Origin: JASFUX01 sp050050115
Lineage (GTDB): Bacteria > Pseudomonadota > Alphaproteobacteria > Caulobacterales > Maricaulaceae
Assembly (NCBI GenBank): GCA_050050115.1
Contig: JASFUX010000101.1
Coordinates: forward strand, 1-11,478
Length of the DNA stretch: 11,478 nucleotides
Direction: 5' to 3'
Below are positions 1 through 6,108 of the stretch, piece by piece. Position numbers and translations under genes: made by a program. Below the pieces are notes generated by a model. The model saw nothing but the letters and a program-made list of their open reading frames with translations, was not told where the DNA came from and did no database searches. Each line of letters opens with the position of its first letter. The first letter of the stretch is position 1.

Positions 1-118
1 CGAGATCGAAGATCGCTCCGGCTCCCAAGCTGACGCCCGCGAAACCGCCACAAGCGATATCGGGTCTCTCGCTTCAAGTTCTGCAAACGAAAGTCCTGCG
101 GCGCAGCCCCCCACCCCT

Positions 119-721
119 TTGATTCCCCTCCCCACAAGGGGGAGGGGTTGGGTTTCCGCCCTCCCCGCCCTCCTCATCGCCGCTGGTCTCGCCCTCGCCG
201 CGCATGGCGCCTTCATCCCGGCCAAGGCCGCCCTCGCCCAGGTGCTGCTCGAGCGCGCCTGGGAGCGCACGCTCGCCGGCGAGCCGCAAGCCAAGCCCTG
301 GGGCTGGGCCGACACCTGGCCCGTGGCCGTCGTCGAGGTCCCGCGGCTTGACGCGCGCGCGGTCGTCCTCGCCGAAGCCGGCGGCGAAGCCATGGCCTTC
401 GGACCGATGAAGCTGACCCAGACGCCCGCGCCCGGCGCGCCCGGCGTCGCGGTCATCGCGGCGCACCGCGACACCCACTTCGCCTTCCTCGCCGACGTCG
501 AGCCAGGCGACCTGATCGAGGTGACGGACACCGACGGCGTAACCCGCAGCTTCCGCGCCAGCCGCGGCGAGATCGTCCGGCATGACAACTCCGGCATCGA
601 GCCGAGCGTCGGCCCCGCGCGACTGGCGCTCGTGACCTGCTATCCGTTCGATGCGCAGACGCCGGGGCCACTGCGGTACGTGTTGTGGGCGGACTTGGTG
701 GAGGACGGCGCTTCAGCCTAG
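119..721 (+). CDS. Gram-negative (class GN type) sortase, start uncertain
   Basis: Cysteine transpeptidase, expected to act at the inner membrane and to cleave a C-terminal sorting signal in a partner protein. About 200 residues. A hydrophobic N-terminal segment (about residues 14-35) is followed by the family-like stretch LAQVLLERAW (39-48). The catalytic triad is visible: His116 in AAHRDTHF, Cys174 in LVTCYPF and Arg186 in GPLRYV. This layout fits the sortases described from marine proteobacteria, whose usual partner is a VIT/von Willebrand A domain protein with an LPXTG-like tail, often encoded next door. That partner is not in the window and would be expected off the left edge. The start is doubtful. 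The only conventional start codon in this frame before the hydrophobic segment is the TTG at 119, it has no Shine-Dalgarno sequence, and the frame stays open back to position 2. Codons 3-10 are made by a GC-rich palindrome. The family call is firm; the N-terminus is not. Confidence 0.85.
   Translation: MIPLPTRGRGWVSALPALLIAAGLALAAHGAFIPAKAALAQVLLERAWERTLAGEPQAKPWGWADTWPVAVVEVPRLDARAVVLAEAGGEAMAFGPMKLTQTPAPGAPGVAVIAAHRDTHFAFLADVEPGDLIEVTDTDGVTRSFRASRGEIVRHDNSGIEPSVGPARLALVTCYPFDAQTPGPLRYVLWADLVEDGASA
125..147. repeat. Short GC-rich palindrome at the sortase 5' end
   Basis: A perfect 9-base inverted repeat, CCCCTCCCC (125-133) and GGGGAGGGG (139-147), is separated by the five bases ACAAG. From memory, very similar palindromes are dispersed through intergenic DNA in many alphaproteobacteria, where they often leave PLPTRGRG-like peptides in over-extended gene calls. 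Here it lies exactly at the putative start of the sortase and would encode LPTRGRG. That suggests either a dispersed element sitting in the leader or a real element-derived N-terminus. Confidence 0.6.
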
Positions 722-751
722 CCGCCACGCCGCCACCTCAGCATCAGACGA

Positions 752-1159
752 TCAGACCTGCGCCAAGATCGCGTCGACGACCGGCGACATCATCATCGCA
801 AGCCCGACAAGCGAGACGCCGAACGCGGCCGACCTCAGAACCGGAACGCCGCCGATATAGAAGAACGCGAACGCGATGCGCCCGACCAAAAACGTCAGCG
901 CGCCCCAGGCACTCAATTGCGTAGAGGCGTCGAGCGCGATTGCGGCGATCACGACGGGCAGGAACAGCGCCATGCTCTCGATGTGGTTCGCCACCGTCCG
1001 GTCGACTCGTCCGGCAAAGACGGAGCGCGGCTTGGCTTCGTCCCGCGGCCCAAGGCCGTAGGCGAACCCGTGCGCCAGCGGCGTCCATAAACCTTGAACC
1101 GTCAACAGCGCCGCGAGCACAGCCCAGACGCCGATCATCGCCCAGATCTCCACCACCAT
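752..1159 (-). CDS. MAPEG-family membrane protein
   Basis: Small integral membrane protein of 135 residues, the usual size for the MAPEG family (membrane-associated proteins in eicosanoid and glutathione metabolism). About four hydrophobic segments are visible: roughly 6-26, 60-80, 83-104 and 107-128. The family-like patch between the first two carries Arg51, Arg54, Asn58 and Glu61 (GRVDRTVANHIESM). Eukaryotic members include microsomal glutathione transferases; the substrate of bacterial relatives is mostly unknown, and no reaction can be assigned here. The start at 1159 is chosen because GGAGG sits 7 bases upstream, while an in-frame ATG at 1198 has no ribosome binding site. The gene is divergent from an HxlR-type regulator across an 80-base gap, so control by that regulator is a reasonable inference. 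Its 3' end faces the sortase gene 30 bases away. Confidence 0.8.
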   Translation of the reverse strand: MVVEIWAMIGVWAVLAALLTVQGLWTPLAHGFAYGLGPRDEAKPRSVFAGRVDRTVANHIESMALFLPVVIAAIALDASTQLSAWGALTFLVGRIAFAFFYIGGVPVLRSAAFGVSLVGLAMMMSPVVDAILAQV

Positions 1160-1166
1160 GGAAGTT

Positions 1167-1171
1167 CCTCC
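1167..1171 (-). promoter_or_regulatory. Ribosome binding site of the MAPEG gene
   Basis: GGAGG on the minus strand, 7 bases before the ATG at 1159. It decides in favour of this start over the in-frame ATG at 1198, which is preceded by AT-rich sequence without a Shine-Dalgarno motif. Confidence 0.75.
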
Positions 1172-1181
1172 ATTTTTCAAT

Positions 1182-1214
1182 GTTACTACTTTTTTCATAG
1201 TTACTAGCGATAAT
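1182..1214. promoter_or_regulatory. Divergent promoter/operator region, MAPEG and HxlR genes
   Basis: The 80-base gap between the two divergent genes is clearly AT-richer than its surroundings. It holds two direct copies of GTTACTA, at 1182-1188 and 1200-1206, spaced 18 bases start to start. The second copy lies inside the odd palindrome TAGTTACTA (1198-1206). GATAAT at 1209-1214 resembles a -10 box for the rightward gene, but no convincing -35 hexamer is seen at the proper distance. The repeats are candidate binding sites for the HxlR-type regulator; that is inference. Confidence 0.4.
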
Positions 1215-1239
1215 CAAGCGTGGTAGCTAGATCAAACTC

Positions 1240-1557
1240 ATGACCGGCAAGAAGAACCTCCCCCTCTGCCCGATCACGCGCACCGCGGCGATCATCGGTT
1301 CGCGGTGGACCGCGCAGATACTGCGCGAGCTGCTCGGCGCCGAAGCGCGACGGTTCCAGGACCTGCAGGACGCCATCGATGGCATCGCACCAGGCGTGCT
1401 GTCGAACCGGCTGAAGATGCTTGAGGATGCGGGGATCGTTGAACGGCGCTTTTACGAGTCCCACCCGCCGCGCGCCGAATACCTGCTGACCGAAAAAGGA
1501 CGCGAGATGAAGGGTGTGATCGGCGCGATGCGCGACTGGGGCGCCAAGCACGCGTGA
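1240..1557 (+). CDS. HxlR-type winged-helix transcriptional regulator
   Basis: Cytoplasmic DNA-binding protein of 105 residues, normal for the HxlR family, which forms winged-helix dimers. The N-terminal LCPITRTAAIIGSRWT carries the conserved Cys10 and the W23 context typical of the family. Residues 37-61 hold the helix-turn-helix with the recognition part APGVLSNRLKMLE, followed by the wing and the LTEKG motif. Several family members sense electrophiles or oxidants through the N-terminal cysteine, and Cys10 makes that possible here. The ATG at 1240 is the natural start, though the Shine-Dalgarno sequence is weak. The gene is divergent from the MAPEG gene, its most likely target besides itself, and ends 18 bases from the convergent LysR gene. 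Confidence 0.9.
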   Translation: MTGKKNLPLCPITRTAAIIGSRWTAQILRELLGAEARRFQDLQDAIDGIAPGVLSNRLKMLEDAGIVERRFYESHPPRAEYLLTEKGREMKGVIGAMRDWGAKHA

Positions 1558-1575
1558 CCGACAGTCGGCGCAGAC

Positions 1576-2469
1576 TCAGTCGCAGCCCGCCGCCGCGACG
1601 ATCTCCCGCCTCAACCACGCAACGCCCGGATCCTCTCCAGCCGTCCGCCGACGGAACAGCGATAGCGTCAAACGCGGCGCATCGAACGGCAGGGCGCGAA
1701 CCGCGACGTCGTGAACCCGCGCCATCGCCTCGGGCGCGGCCAGCACCGCGTCACTCGTCATCACCGCATGGAACGCCGGCATATAGTGCGGCAGGCGCAT
1801 CACCGGGCCGAGCCGCCGGCCATGCCGCCGCACCGCGTCCTCGACGATGCTCCGCCCGCCGCGCCGGCTCGACACGGTGACATGGCGCAACGCGGCGAAC
1901 CGGTCGAGGTCGAGCTTGCGGCGCAACGCCGGATGCGCGGGCCGCATCACGCAGACGTAGCGCTCCGAAAGGATCGGCTCGCTTTCGAGGTCCGCGCCCG
2001 CCAACTCGGGAATGTCGATCGCCAAATCCAGACGCCCCGAGCCGAGGTCGAGCGGGATCGCAGCGCGTTCGGTCTGACTCCAATGGATGCGCACGCCGGG
2101 CGCGCTTGCCTCGAGCCGCTGCGCCAGCGTCGGGGCGAGCATGAAGGCGGCGGTGTCGCCGGCGGAGACGTTGAACGTCCGCGTCGACAGCGCGGCGTCG
2201 AACCGCGCCTTGATCTCGAGCCCGTCGCGAAGCTGATCGAGCGCCGCGCGCACCGGCCCGATCAGCGCCTCGGCGGCCGAGGTCGGCTTGACGCTGCGGC
2301 CGGCGCGCACGAACAGCGCGTCGTCAAAGTGCGCGCGCAGCCGCGCCAGCGCATTGGAGACGGCCGGCTGAGTGACGTTCAGCACCTCGCTCGCGCGCGT
2401 CAGGCTGCGCTCGGCGTAGATCGCCTCGAACACCGGCAAGAGGTTGAGATCGATATTGCGCAGGTTCAT
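1576..2469 (-). CDS. LysR-type transcriptional regulator
   Basis: Full-length LysR-type regulator of 297 residues. The N-terminal winged helix-turn-helix (about 5-65) begins NIDLNLLPVFEAIYAERSLT and includes the family signature TQPAVSNALARLR. The form with DLNLL and a LFVRAGR wing resembles the NodD/PcpR branch. Residues from about 90 onward form the periplasmic-binding-like effector domain. A purine-rich GAGAAAG precedes the ATG. The gene is divergent from a hotdog thioesterase, and the 109-base gap between their starts contains a perfect ATC-N9-GAT palindrome, 18 bases before this ATG. Regulation of the thioesterase and of itself is therefore likely. The effector cannot be read from the sequence. 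Confidence 0.93.
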   Translation of the reverse strand: MNLRNIDLNLLPVFEAIYAERSLTRASEVLNVTQPAVSNALARLRAHFDDALFVRAGRSVKPTSAAEALIGPVRAALDQLRDGLEIKARFDAALSTRTFNVSAGDTAAFMLAPTLAQRLEASAPGVRIHWSQTERAAIPLDLGSGRLDLAIDIPELAGADLESEPILSERYVCVMRPAHPALRRKLDLDRFAALRHVTVSSRRGGRSIVEDAVRRHGRRLGPVMRLPHYMPAFHAVMTSDAVLAAPEAMARVHDVAVRALPFDAPRLTLSLFRRRTAGEDPGVAWLRREIVAAAGCD

Positions 2470-2486
2470 GACGGCTTTCTCTATTC

Positions 2487-2501
2487 ATCACAAACTGTGA
2501 T
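2487..2501. promoter_or_regulatory. LysR-type box (ATC-N9-GAT) between LysR and thioesterase genes
   Basis: ATCACA-AAC-TGTGAT is a perfect 6-3-6 inverted repeat. It satisfies both the general LysR T-N11-A rule (T2488, A2500) and the ATC-N9-GAT form known from NodD-type boxes. It lies in an AT-rich stretch between divergent genes, 17 bases from the LysR coding start and 77 bases before the thioesterase ATG. This is the expected place for an autoregulatory and activating site. Binding itself is inferred. Confidence 0.65.
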
Positions 2502-2567
2502 ACATAACCTTCATAAAATAAAGTAGCGTGATCAGTTCGGGTTCAACGAGAATCGTCTGTGACGATC

Positions 2568-2572
2568 AGGAG
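2568..2572 (+). promoter_or_regulatory. Ribosome binding site of the thioesterase gene
   Basis: AGGAG stands 6 bases before the ATG at 2579. It favours this start over an in-frame GTG at 2528, which has no visible Shine-Dalgarno sequence and would add 17 residues not expected in the family. Confidence 0.75.
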
Positions 2573-2578
2573 AGCCTC

Positions 2579-3019
2579 ATGAACGCCGCGCCGAGCAAAC
2601 GCCCGACCGTCCCCTTCCACGAGCATACGCAGATCGAGTTTTTCGACGTTCCGCCTGGCCATGGACGCATTAGAGCCCCGGCCATCCGGGAGCTGACGAA
2701 CCACCTCGGCACCGTTCACGGCGGCATGCTGTTCGCCATCGGCGAGATCGCGGCGGCGAACGGCATGGTCCGCATGCTGGGCGCGGACATCCAGAAGGTC
2801 CGCGCCATCACGCGCCGCGGCAGCATCGAATACCTGAAGCCCGCACGCGGCGCGATTACGGGCGATGCGCAGGTTTCCATGACCACTGCGCAAATCATGG
2901 CGGCGCTCGAGACCGAGCCCTCGATCAACGTCCCGATCGCGGTGAGCCTCACCGACGAAGCCGGCGTCGAGGTCGCGACGCTTGCGATCGAATGGTTCGT
3001 TGGACGGCCGAAGGGGTAG
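2579..3019 (+). CDS. PaaI/DUF4442-like hotdog-fold thioesterase
   Basis: Single-domain hotdog protein of 146 residues, probably a cytoplasmic acyl-CoA thioesterase. The diagnostic segment is NHLGTVHGGMLFAIGEIAAANGM. Asn41 precedes the HGG motif (47-49), which caps the central helix, and Glu56 is the likely catalytic acid in the position used by PaaI-type enzymes. A later strand, ITRRGSIEYLKPARG, matches the usual core. The substrate cannot be read from the sequence. Neither phenylacetate nor fatty-acid genes are nearby, so a paa role is not supported. The gene is divergent from a LysR-type regulator with a palindromic box between them. Its 3' end is only 9 bases from the convergent peptidase-like gene. 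Confidence 0.82.
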   Translation: MNAAPSKRPTVPFHEHTQIEFFDVPPGHGRIRAPAIRELTNHLGTVHGGMLFAIGEIAAANGMVRMLGADIQKVRAITRRGSIEYLKPARGAITGDAQVSMTTAQIMAALETEPSINVPIAVSLTDEAGVEVATLAIEWFVGRPKG

Positions 3020-3028
3020 CGGCCCGCT

Positions 3029-4816
3029 CTAGTCGGCCGGAGCCTCGCCCAGCGCCTCATAGCGCACGAGGCTGTAGCGGCTGGTCGCCGCTTCGCGCGC
3101 GCGTCGGGCGACCTCGCCGTGCTGCGCCTCGTCCCAGGTCGTCCATTCCTCGACGAAGGCTTCCGCGGCGTCGCGATCGCCCTGCCGCTGCAGCCCCAGC
3201 ACGGCCGCAAGCAGGCTTTCGACGGCTTCGGGATAACGATCGTAGTCGATCGCCAGCCGTCCGTCCTCGAACGATAAGAGGCCGTGGTCGAGGTACCAGT
3301 TCCACTGGATCAGCTGCATGGTCTGATAAGGCTGGTCGCGGCGTGGCCGGGCGGTCTGGACCACGCGCATGATTCCGCCGGCGTAGATGCCGTGCAGCCG
3401 CGCGTCGTCGTGCAGGCCGCGCTCGTGCAGCATCCGCGCGGCGAACAGCGAGACGAGATCGGCCTTCATCTCTTCGAGCAGAGAACTCGCGTCCTGCAGC
3501 GCCACGTCGAGCTCGCGTCCGTCGGCGGTCTGGTCGACGCCGAGATAGTGCCCGATCTCGTGCCAGAGCGTGCGATAGAAGTCCCCGTCGAGGGTCAGGT
3601 CGCCATGGTGCGCGTCGACCGTGACGGCGTCGAACCGCGCCGAGCGGACGGCGAAGCGCTCGGGGTGGGTCAGGATGTTCGACCTGATGAGGATCGTTCG
3701 GCCGTATTGCCGCGCCGCACGGCTCTCGTTGGGCAGGATGGTCGCGGTGTTCATCCCGCGCGCATCGCCGAAGTCGGCGATGATGTTGTAAACCCCGACT
3801 GGAATGTCGGGCCGCACGCGCTTGTGCGCATCGTAAGGCAGCGCGTCCTCGATCTCTTGGATGTCGCCGATCGCCGCGGCCAGCTCGTCGCTCGCGGGAA
3901 TATCGCGCTGGAGAAGGCTCAGCCCGAAGAAGCTCTTCACGCCGTAGATCGCGTCGTCATAGACCTCGTAGCTGCCGATCTGGGCGTTGAGGTTGCCCGC
4001 AAAGCGGCTGGTCACCCACGCCGCGTCGCCGCCTTCATAGTCGTCGGCGAGCAGATCGCGACCGCGCAGCCGCAGATACTGAGCAAACGCCGGGTCTTCC
4101 GCCTCGACCAGATCGGCCGCGGCGTTGAGCCGGTCGTACACGAACAGAATGTCCTCAGCGTAGGCCACCGAATAGGGTACGGCGAGGTACGTGTCGGCGG
4201 TCTCCAGTTGCGCGCGCAGCCCCGGATGAAGCGTGTCGAGCACCGGGTGCGCGTCGAGCGTCCTCAACGCGCGCCGACGGTTGGCGGGCGTCGCGTCCTG
4301 AACAACGGCGCGCAGATCAAGGAGTTCGTCGCGCCGTTCGGGATGAGCGCTCAGGTAGCTCTCGATCGCCTCGCGCGTGGCGCTTTGCGGATAAACGTTC
4401 TTGCCCGGCGTCTCTGGATCGACGCCGAGGAACGGCTCGCGCGCATTGTCGAGCGTCGTGGCCACCGGCCCCACCATCAGCCGGAACAAATCCGCGAGGT
4501 CCGATCGCTCGGGATGCGCCTCCAGCGCTGCTTTGGCGGCCAGCGCTTGGGGATGGCGCTGCAGCAGGTAGAGGTCGTGCATCCGGTCGCCGGCCGCCAG
4601 CAGCTCGGCGACAGCGGCGGTCTCCGCTTCGGTGAGAACGCCCGCCTCCTGCGACAGATAAATCTCGCGCGTGACGTCAGCGAGTTCCTGGACCTGCTCG
4701 GGCGACCAGGCGCCGGTGATGATCGCATCGTCCGGCCGATCGCCCGTCGCGCAAGCCGTGGTCAGCATCGCCAGCGCAACGGCGCCGGCCCGACCGATCG
4801 TCCGTCTTCTTGTCAT
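3029..4816 (-). CDS. M49-like (dipeptidyl-peptidase III related) zinc-peptidase lipoprotein
   Basis: 595 residues. The N-terminus MTRRRTIGRAGAVALAMLTTAC gives a signal peptide with a lipobox-like LTTA-C ending at Cys22, so an exported lipoprotein is likely. The body resembles the dipeptidyl-peptidase III family, especially the branch with the stretch RFAGNLNAQIGSYEVYDDA (about 268-287), which I recall in a plant Nudix/DPP III fusion protein. Zinc ligands are predicted as His419 and His423 in HEIGH and Glu449 in EEMKAD (448-453). Classical M49 enzymes have HEXXGH, one residue longer. Here the motif is HEXXH, so classical activity should not be assumed. Dipeptide release from oligopeptides is the family role. 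The upstream gene lies 47 bases away in the same direction, making a probable two-gene operon. The HEIGH and EEMKAD motifs are seen directly; the family link rests on memory of relatives. Confidence 0.75.
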   Translation of the reverse strand: MTRRRTIGRAGAVALAMLTTACATGDRPDDAIITGAWSPEQVQELADVTREIYLSQEAGVLTEAETAAVAELLAAGDRMHDLYLLQRHPQALAAKAALEAHPERSDLADLFRLMVGPVATTLDNAREPFLGVDPETPGKNVYPQSATREAIESYLSAHPERRDELLDLRAVVQDATPANRRRALRTLDAHPVLDTLHPGLRAQLETADTYLAVPYSVAYAEDILFVYDRLNAAADLVEAEDPAFAQYLRLRGRDLLADDYEGGDAAWVTSRFAGNLNAQIGSYEVYDDAIYGVKSFFGLSLLQRDIPASDELAAAIGDIQEIEDALPYDAHKRVRPDIPVGVYNIIADFGDARGMNTATILPNESRAARQYGRTILIRSNILTHPERFAVRSARFDAVTVDAHHGDLTLDGDFYRTLWHEIGHYLGVDQTADGRELDVALQDASSLLEEMKADLVSLFAARMLHERGLHDDARLHGIYAGGIMRVVQTARPRRDQPYQTMQLIQWNWYLDHGLLSFEDGRLAIDYDRYPEAVESLLAAVLGLQRQGDRDAAEAFVEEWTTWDEAQHGEVARRAREAATSRYSLVRYEALGEAPAD

Positions 4817-4823
4817 CCTGAAA

Positions 4824-4829
4824 CTCCTC
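4824..4829 (-). promoter_or_regulatory. Ribosome binding site of the M49-like gene
   Basis: GAGGAG on the minus strand, 7 bases before the ATG at 4816. An in-frame TTG at 4834 lies upstream of this motif and is therefore rejected as the start. Confidence 0.8.
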
Positions 4830-4863
4830 GACAAACGGCTCAGCGATGGTGACGACGGTTCGC

Positions 4864-5874
4864 CTACTCCACCGGAATGTAGACTTCCGTCACCTGATCT
4901 TCCGGCGCGGTATCTTCGCGTTCAGTGACGCGCACTTCCCAGCTCGATCCGCTCTGCACGAGGCGATGCGCGGCGAGGAAGGCGTCGAGCTGGTTGTTGA
5001 GCCGCGCCACGCCCCCGACGGGCCCGCGATGGATCGCCCGCGCCGCCCGGCCGCCCGGCGTCTGGCCGAACTCGACCGCCGCGTCCTCGCCGCCGCGCTG
5101 CGCGCCGGCGTAAGGAACGGCGACGTCGAACACCCACAGCGGCGGCTCCCACCGATGAGTGACGGCGACCACAGGTCCGGCCTCGGACAATCCGTTGGCC
5201 GCCATGAAGCCGCGCACCTCGTCGAGCGCGTCGGCGAAGGCGGCTTCTTGAGCAGCCGCGTCGCCGCGTACTTGGCGCGAAAGCACGACGGCGGGCTGCG
5301 GCGCGACGGTGACGATCTCCGCGCCGGCCTCGGCGAAGTCCGCGCCCGGCAGACGCTCGGCCTGCTCTTTCAAGTTGACGAGACCGTCCTCGAACCGTCG
5401 GCCGACCTCGCGGCCGAAGAGGCGACCAGCGTAGCGGCCGATGATGTCGAGGCCGAACTCGGCGTCATAGCTCCAGGTGACGACCGAGCCGCCGGGCTTG
5501 GGCTCGACGTCAAAGGTCATCCGCGCGCGCCCGCGCGGGCCGAGATCGACGACGCCGGCGACGCTCTCATAAGGCTCGGCGGCGGTGAGGATCAGCTCGC
5601 CGGTCCCGATCTGATCGCCCGACCAGACATAGCGCGCGCCTTCTCCGAACGCCGGGCCGTCGAAGCCGAAGGTCGCCTCGGGCTCGATCTCCGCCCAGGG
5701 CGACCAGTCATGGAAGGTCCGAAGGCTCGAAAGCATCGTGTAGACGGTCGCCGGCGGCCGATCGATCGACACCGAGCGCTCGACATGGGCGCGGCCGGGC
5801 AGGAACAGGCCGCCGATGAGGGCGGCCAGGGCGATGATCGTGACGGCGAAGAAGGTGCGCACGAGCCACTTCAT
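4864..5874 (-). CDS. Membrane-anchored SRPBCC plus GyrI-like domain protein
   Basis: 336 residues in three parts. Residues 4-25 form an N-terminal membrane anchor. Residues about 30-175 match an SRPBCC (polyketide cyclase/START-like) ligand-binding domain, with the typical opening VERSVSIDRPPATVYTMLSSLRTFHDWSPW. Residues about 187-336 resemble a GyrI-like effector-binding domain, including the strand-rich WVFDVAVPY region and the late HRGPVGGVARLNNQLDAFLAAH helix. Both domains bind small hydrophobic or cationic molecules in other proteins; no reaction can be named. This fusion is known in uncharacterised bacterial proteins. The start has a weak GGGGA ribosome site. It is the first gene of a probable operon with the M49-like lipoprotein. 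The 234 bases between it and the divergent aldolase gene hold no further gene that I can support. Confidence 0.75.
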   Translation of the reverse strand: MKWLVRTFFAVTIIALAALIGGLFLPGRAHVERSVSIDRPPATVYTMLSSLRTFHDWSPWAEIEPEATFGFDGPAFGEGARYVWSGDQIGTGELILTAAEPYESVAGVVDLGPRGRARMTFDVEPKPGGSVVTWSYDAEFGLDIIGRYAGRLFGREVGRRFEDGLVNLKEQAERLPGADFAEAGAEIVTVAPQPAVVLSRQVRGDAAAQEAAFADALDEVRGFMAANGLSEAGPVVAVTHRWEPPLWVFDVAVPYAGAQRGGEDAAVEFGQTPGGRAARAIHRGPVGGVARLNNQLDAFLAAHRLVQSGSSWEVRVTEREDTAPEDQVTEVYIPVE

Positions 5875-6108
5875 TTCAAAGGATCCCCGCTGCCCGCGTC
5901 GGTCGAATGGAGGCCGAAGCGGCCAGCCCCATACCTAGCCCGTATTACTCGAACGCTCCATGGTCTGCGGGCAAGGCGCGGCGCGGCTTTGCTGGGGGCG
6001 GACGAGGCTGTTGCGGGGCCGCGACGGGGCTTGATCGCACGGCCGGCGGCGACATGCTAGACGCGAGACGGACGCCATATACGCCGCGCCGCCAGGGCCT
6101 CTTTGCCG

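Noticed and set aside
2..118. Open frame preceding the sortase as a real coding extension
   Set aside because: Its sequence is Ser/Ala/Pro-rich with no recognisable family features or start, and it runs into a palindrome of intergenic type. A leader or intergenic region is more likely, so it was not annotated as coding.
1711..2526. Open frame of about 270 codons opposite the LysR gene
   Set aside because: It is antisense to a full-length LysR regulator and covers its promoter without a domain or ribosome site of its own.
3284..4852. Long open frame (about 520 codons) on the plus strand
   Set aside because: It is exactly antisense to the M49-like gene, whose strand has a signal peptide, catalytic motifs and a ribosome site. 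The opposite frame has only Arg/Val-rich sequence without motifs, as expected from GC-rich codon bias.
4846..6060. Long open frame (about 400 codons) on the plus strand
   Set aside because: It is antisense to the SRPBCC/GyrI-like gene, shows no recognisable domains, and its protein is Arg/Asp/Gly-rich in the manner of antisense artefacts.
6031..6063. Possible promoter for the aldolase gene (TTGATC and GCTAGA)
   Set aside because: The two elements resemble alphaproteobacterial -35 and -10 boxes, but their spacing is about three bases too long, so it was not listed as a feature.
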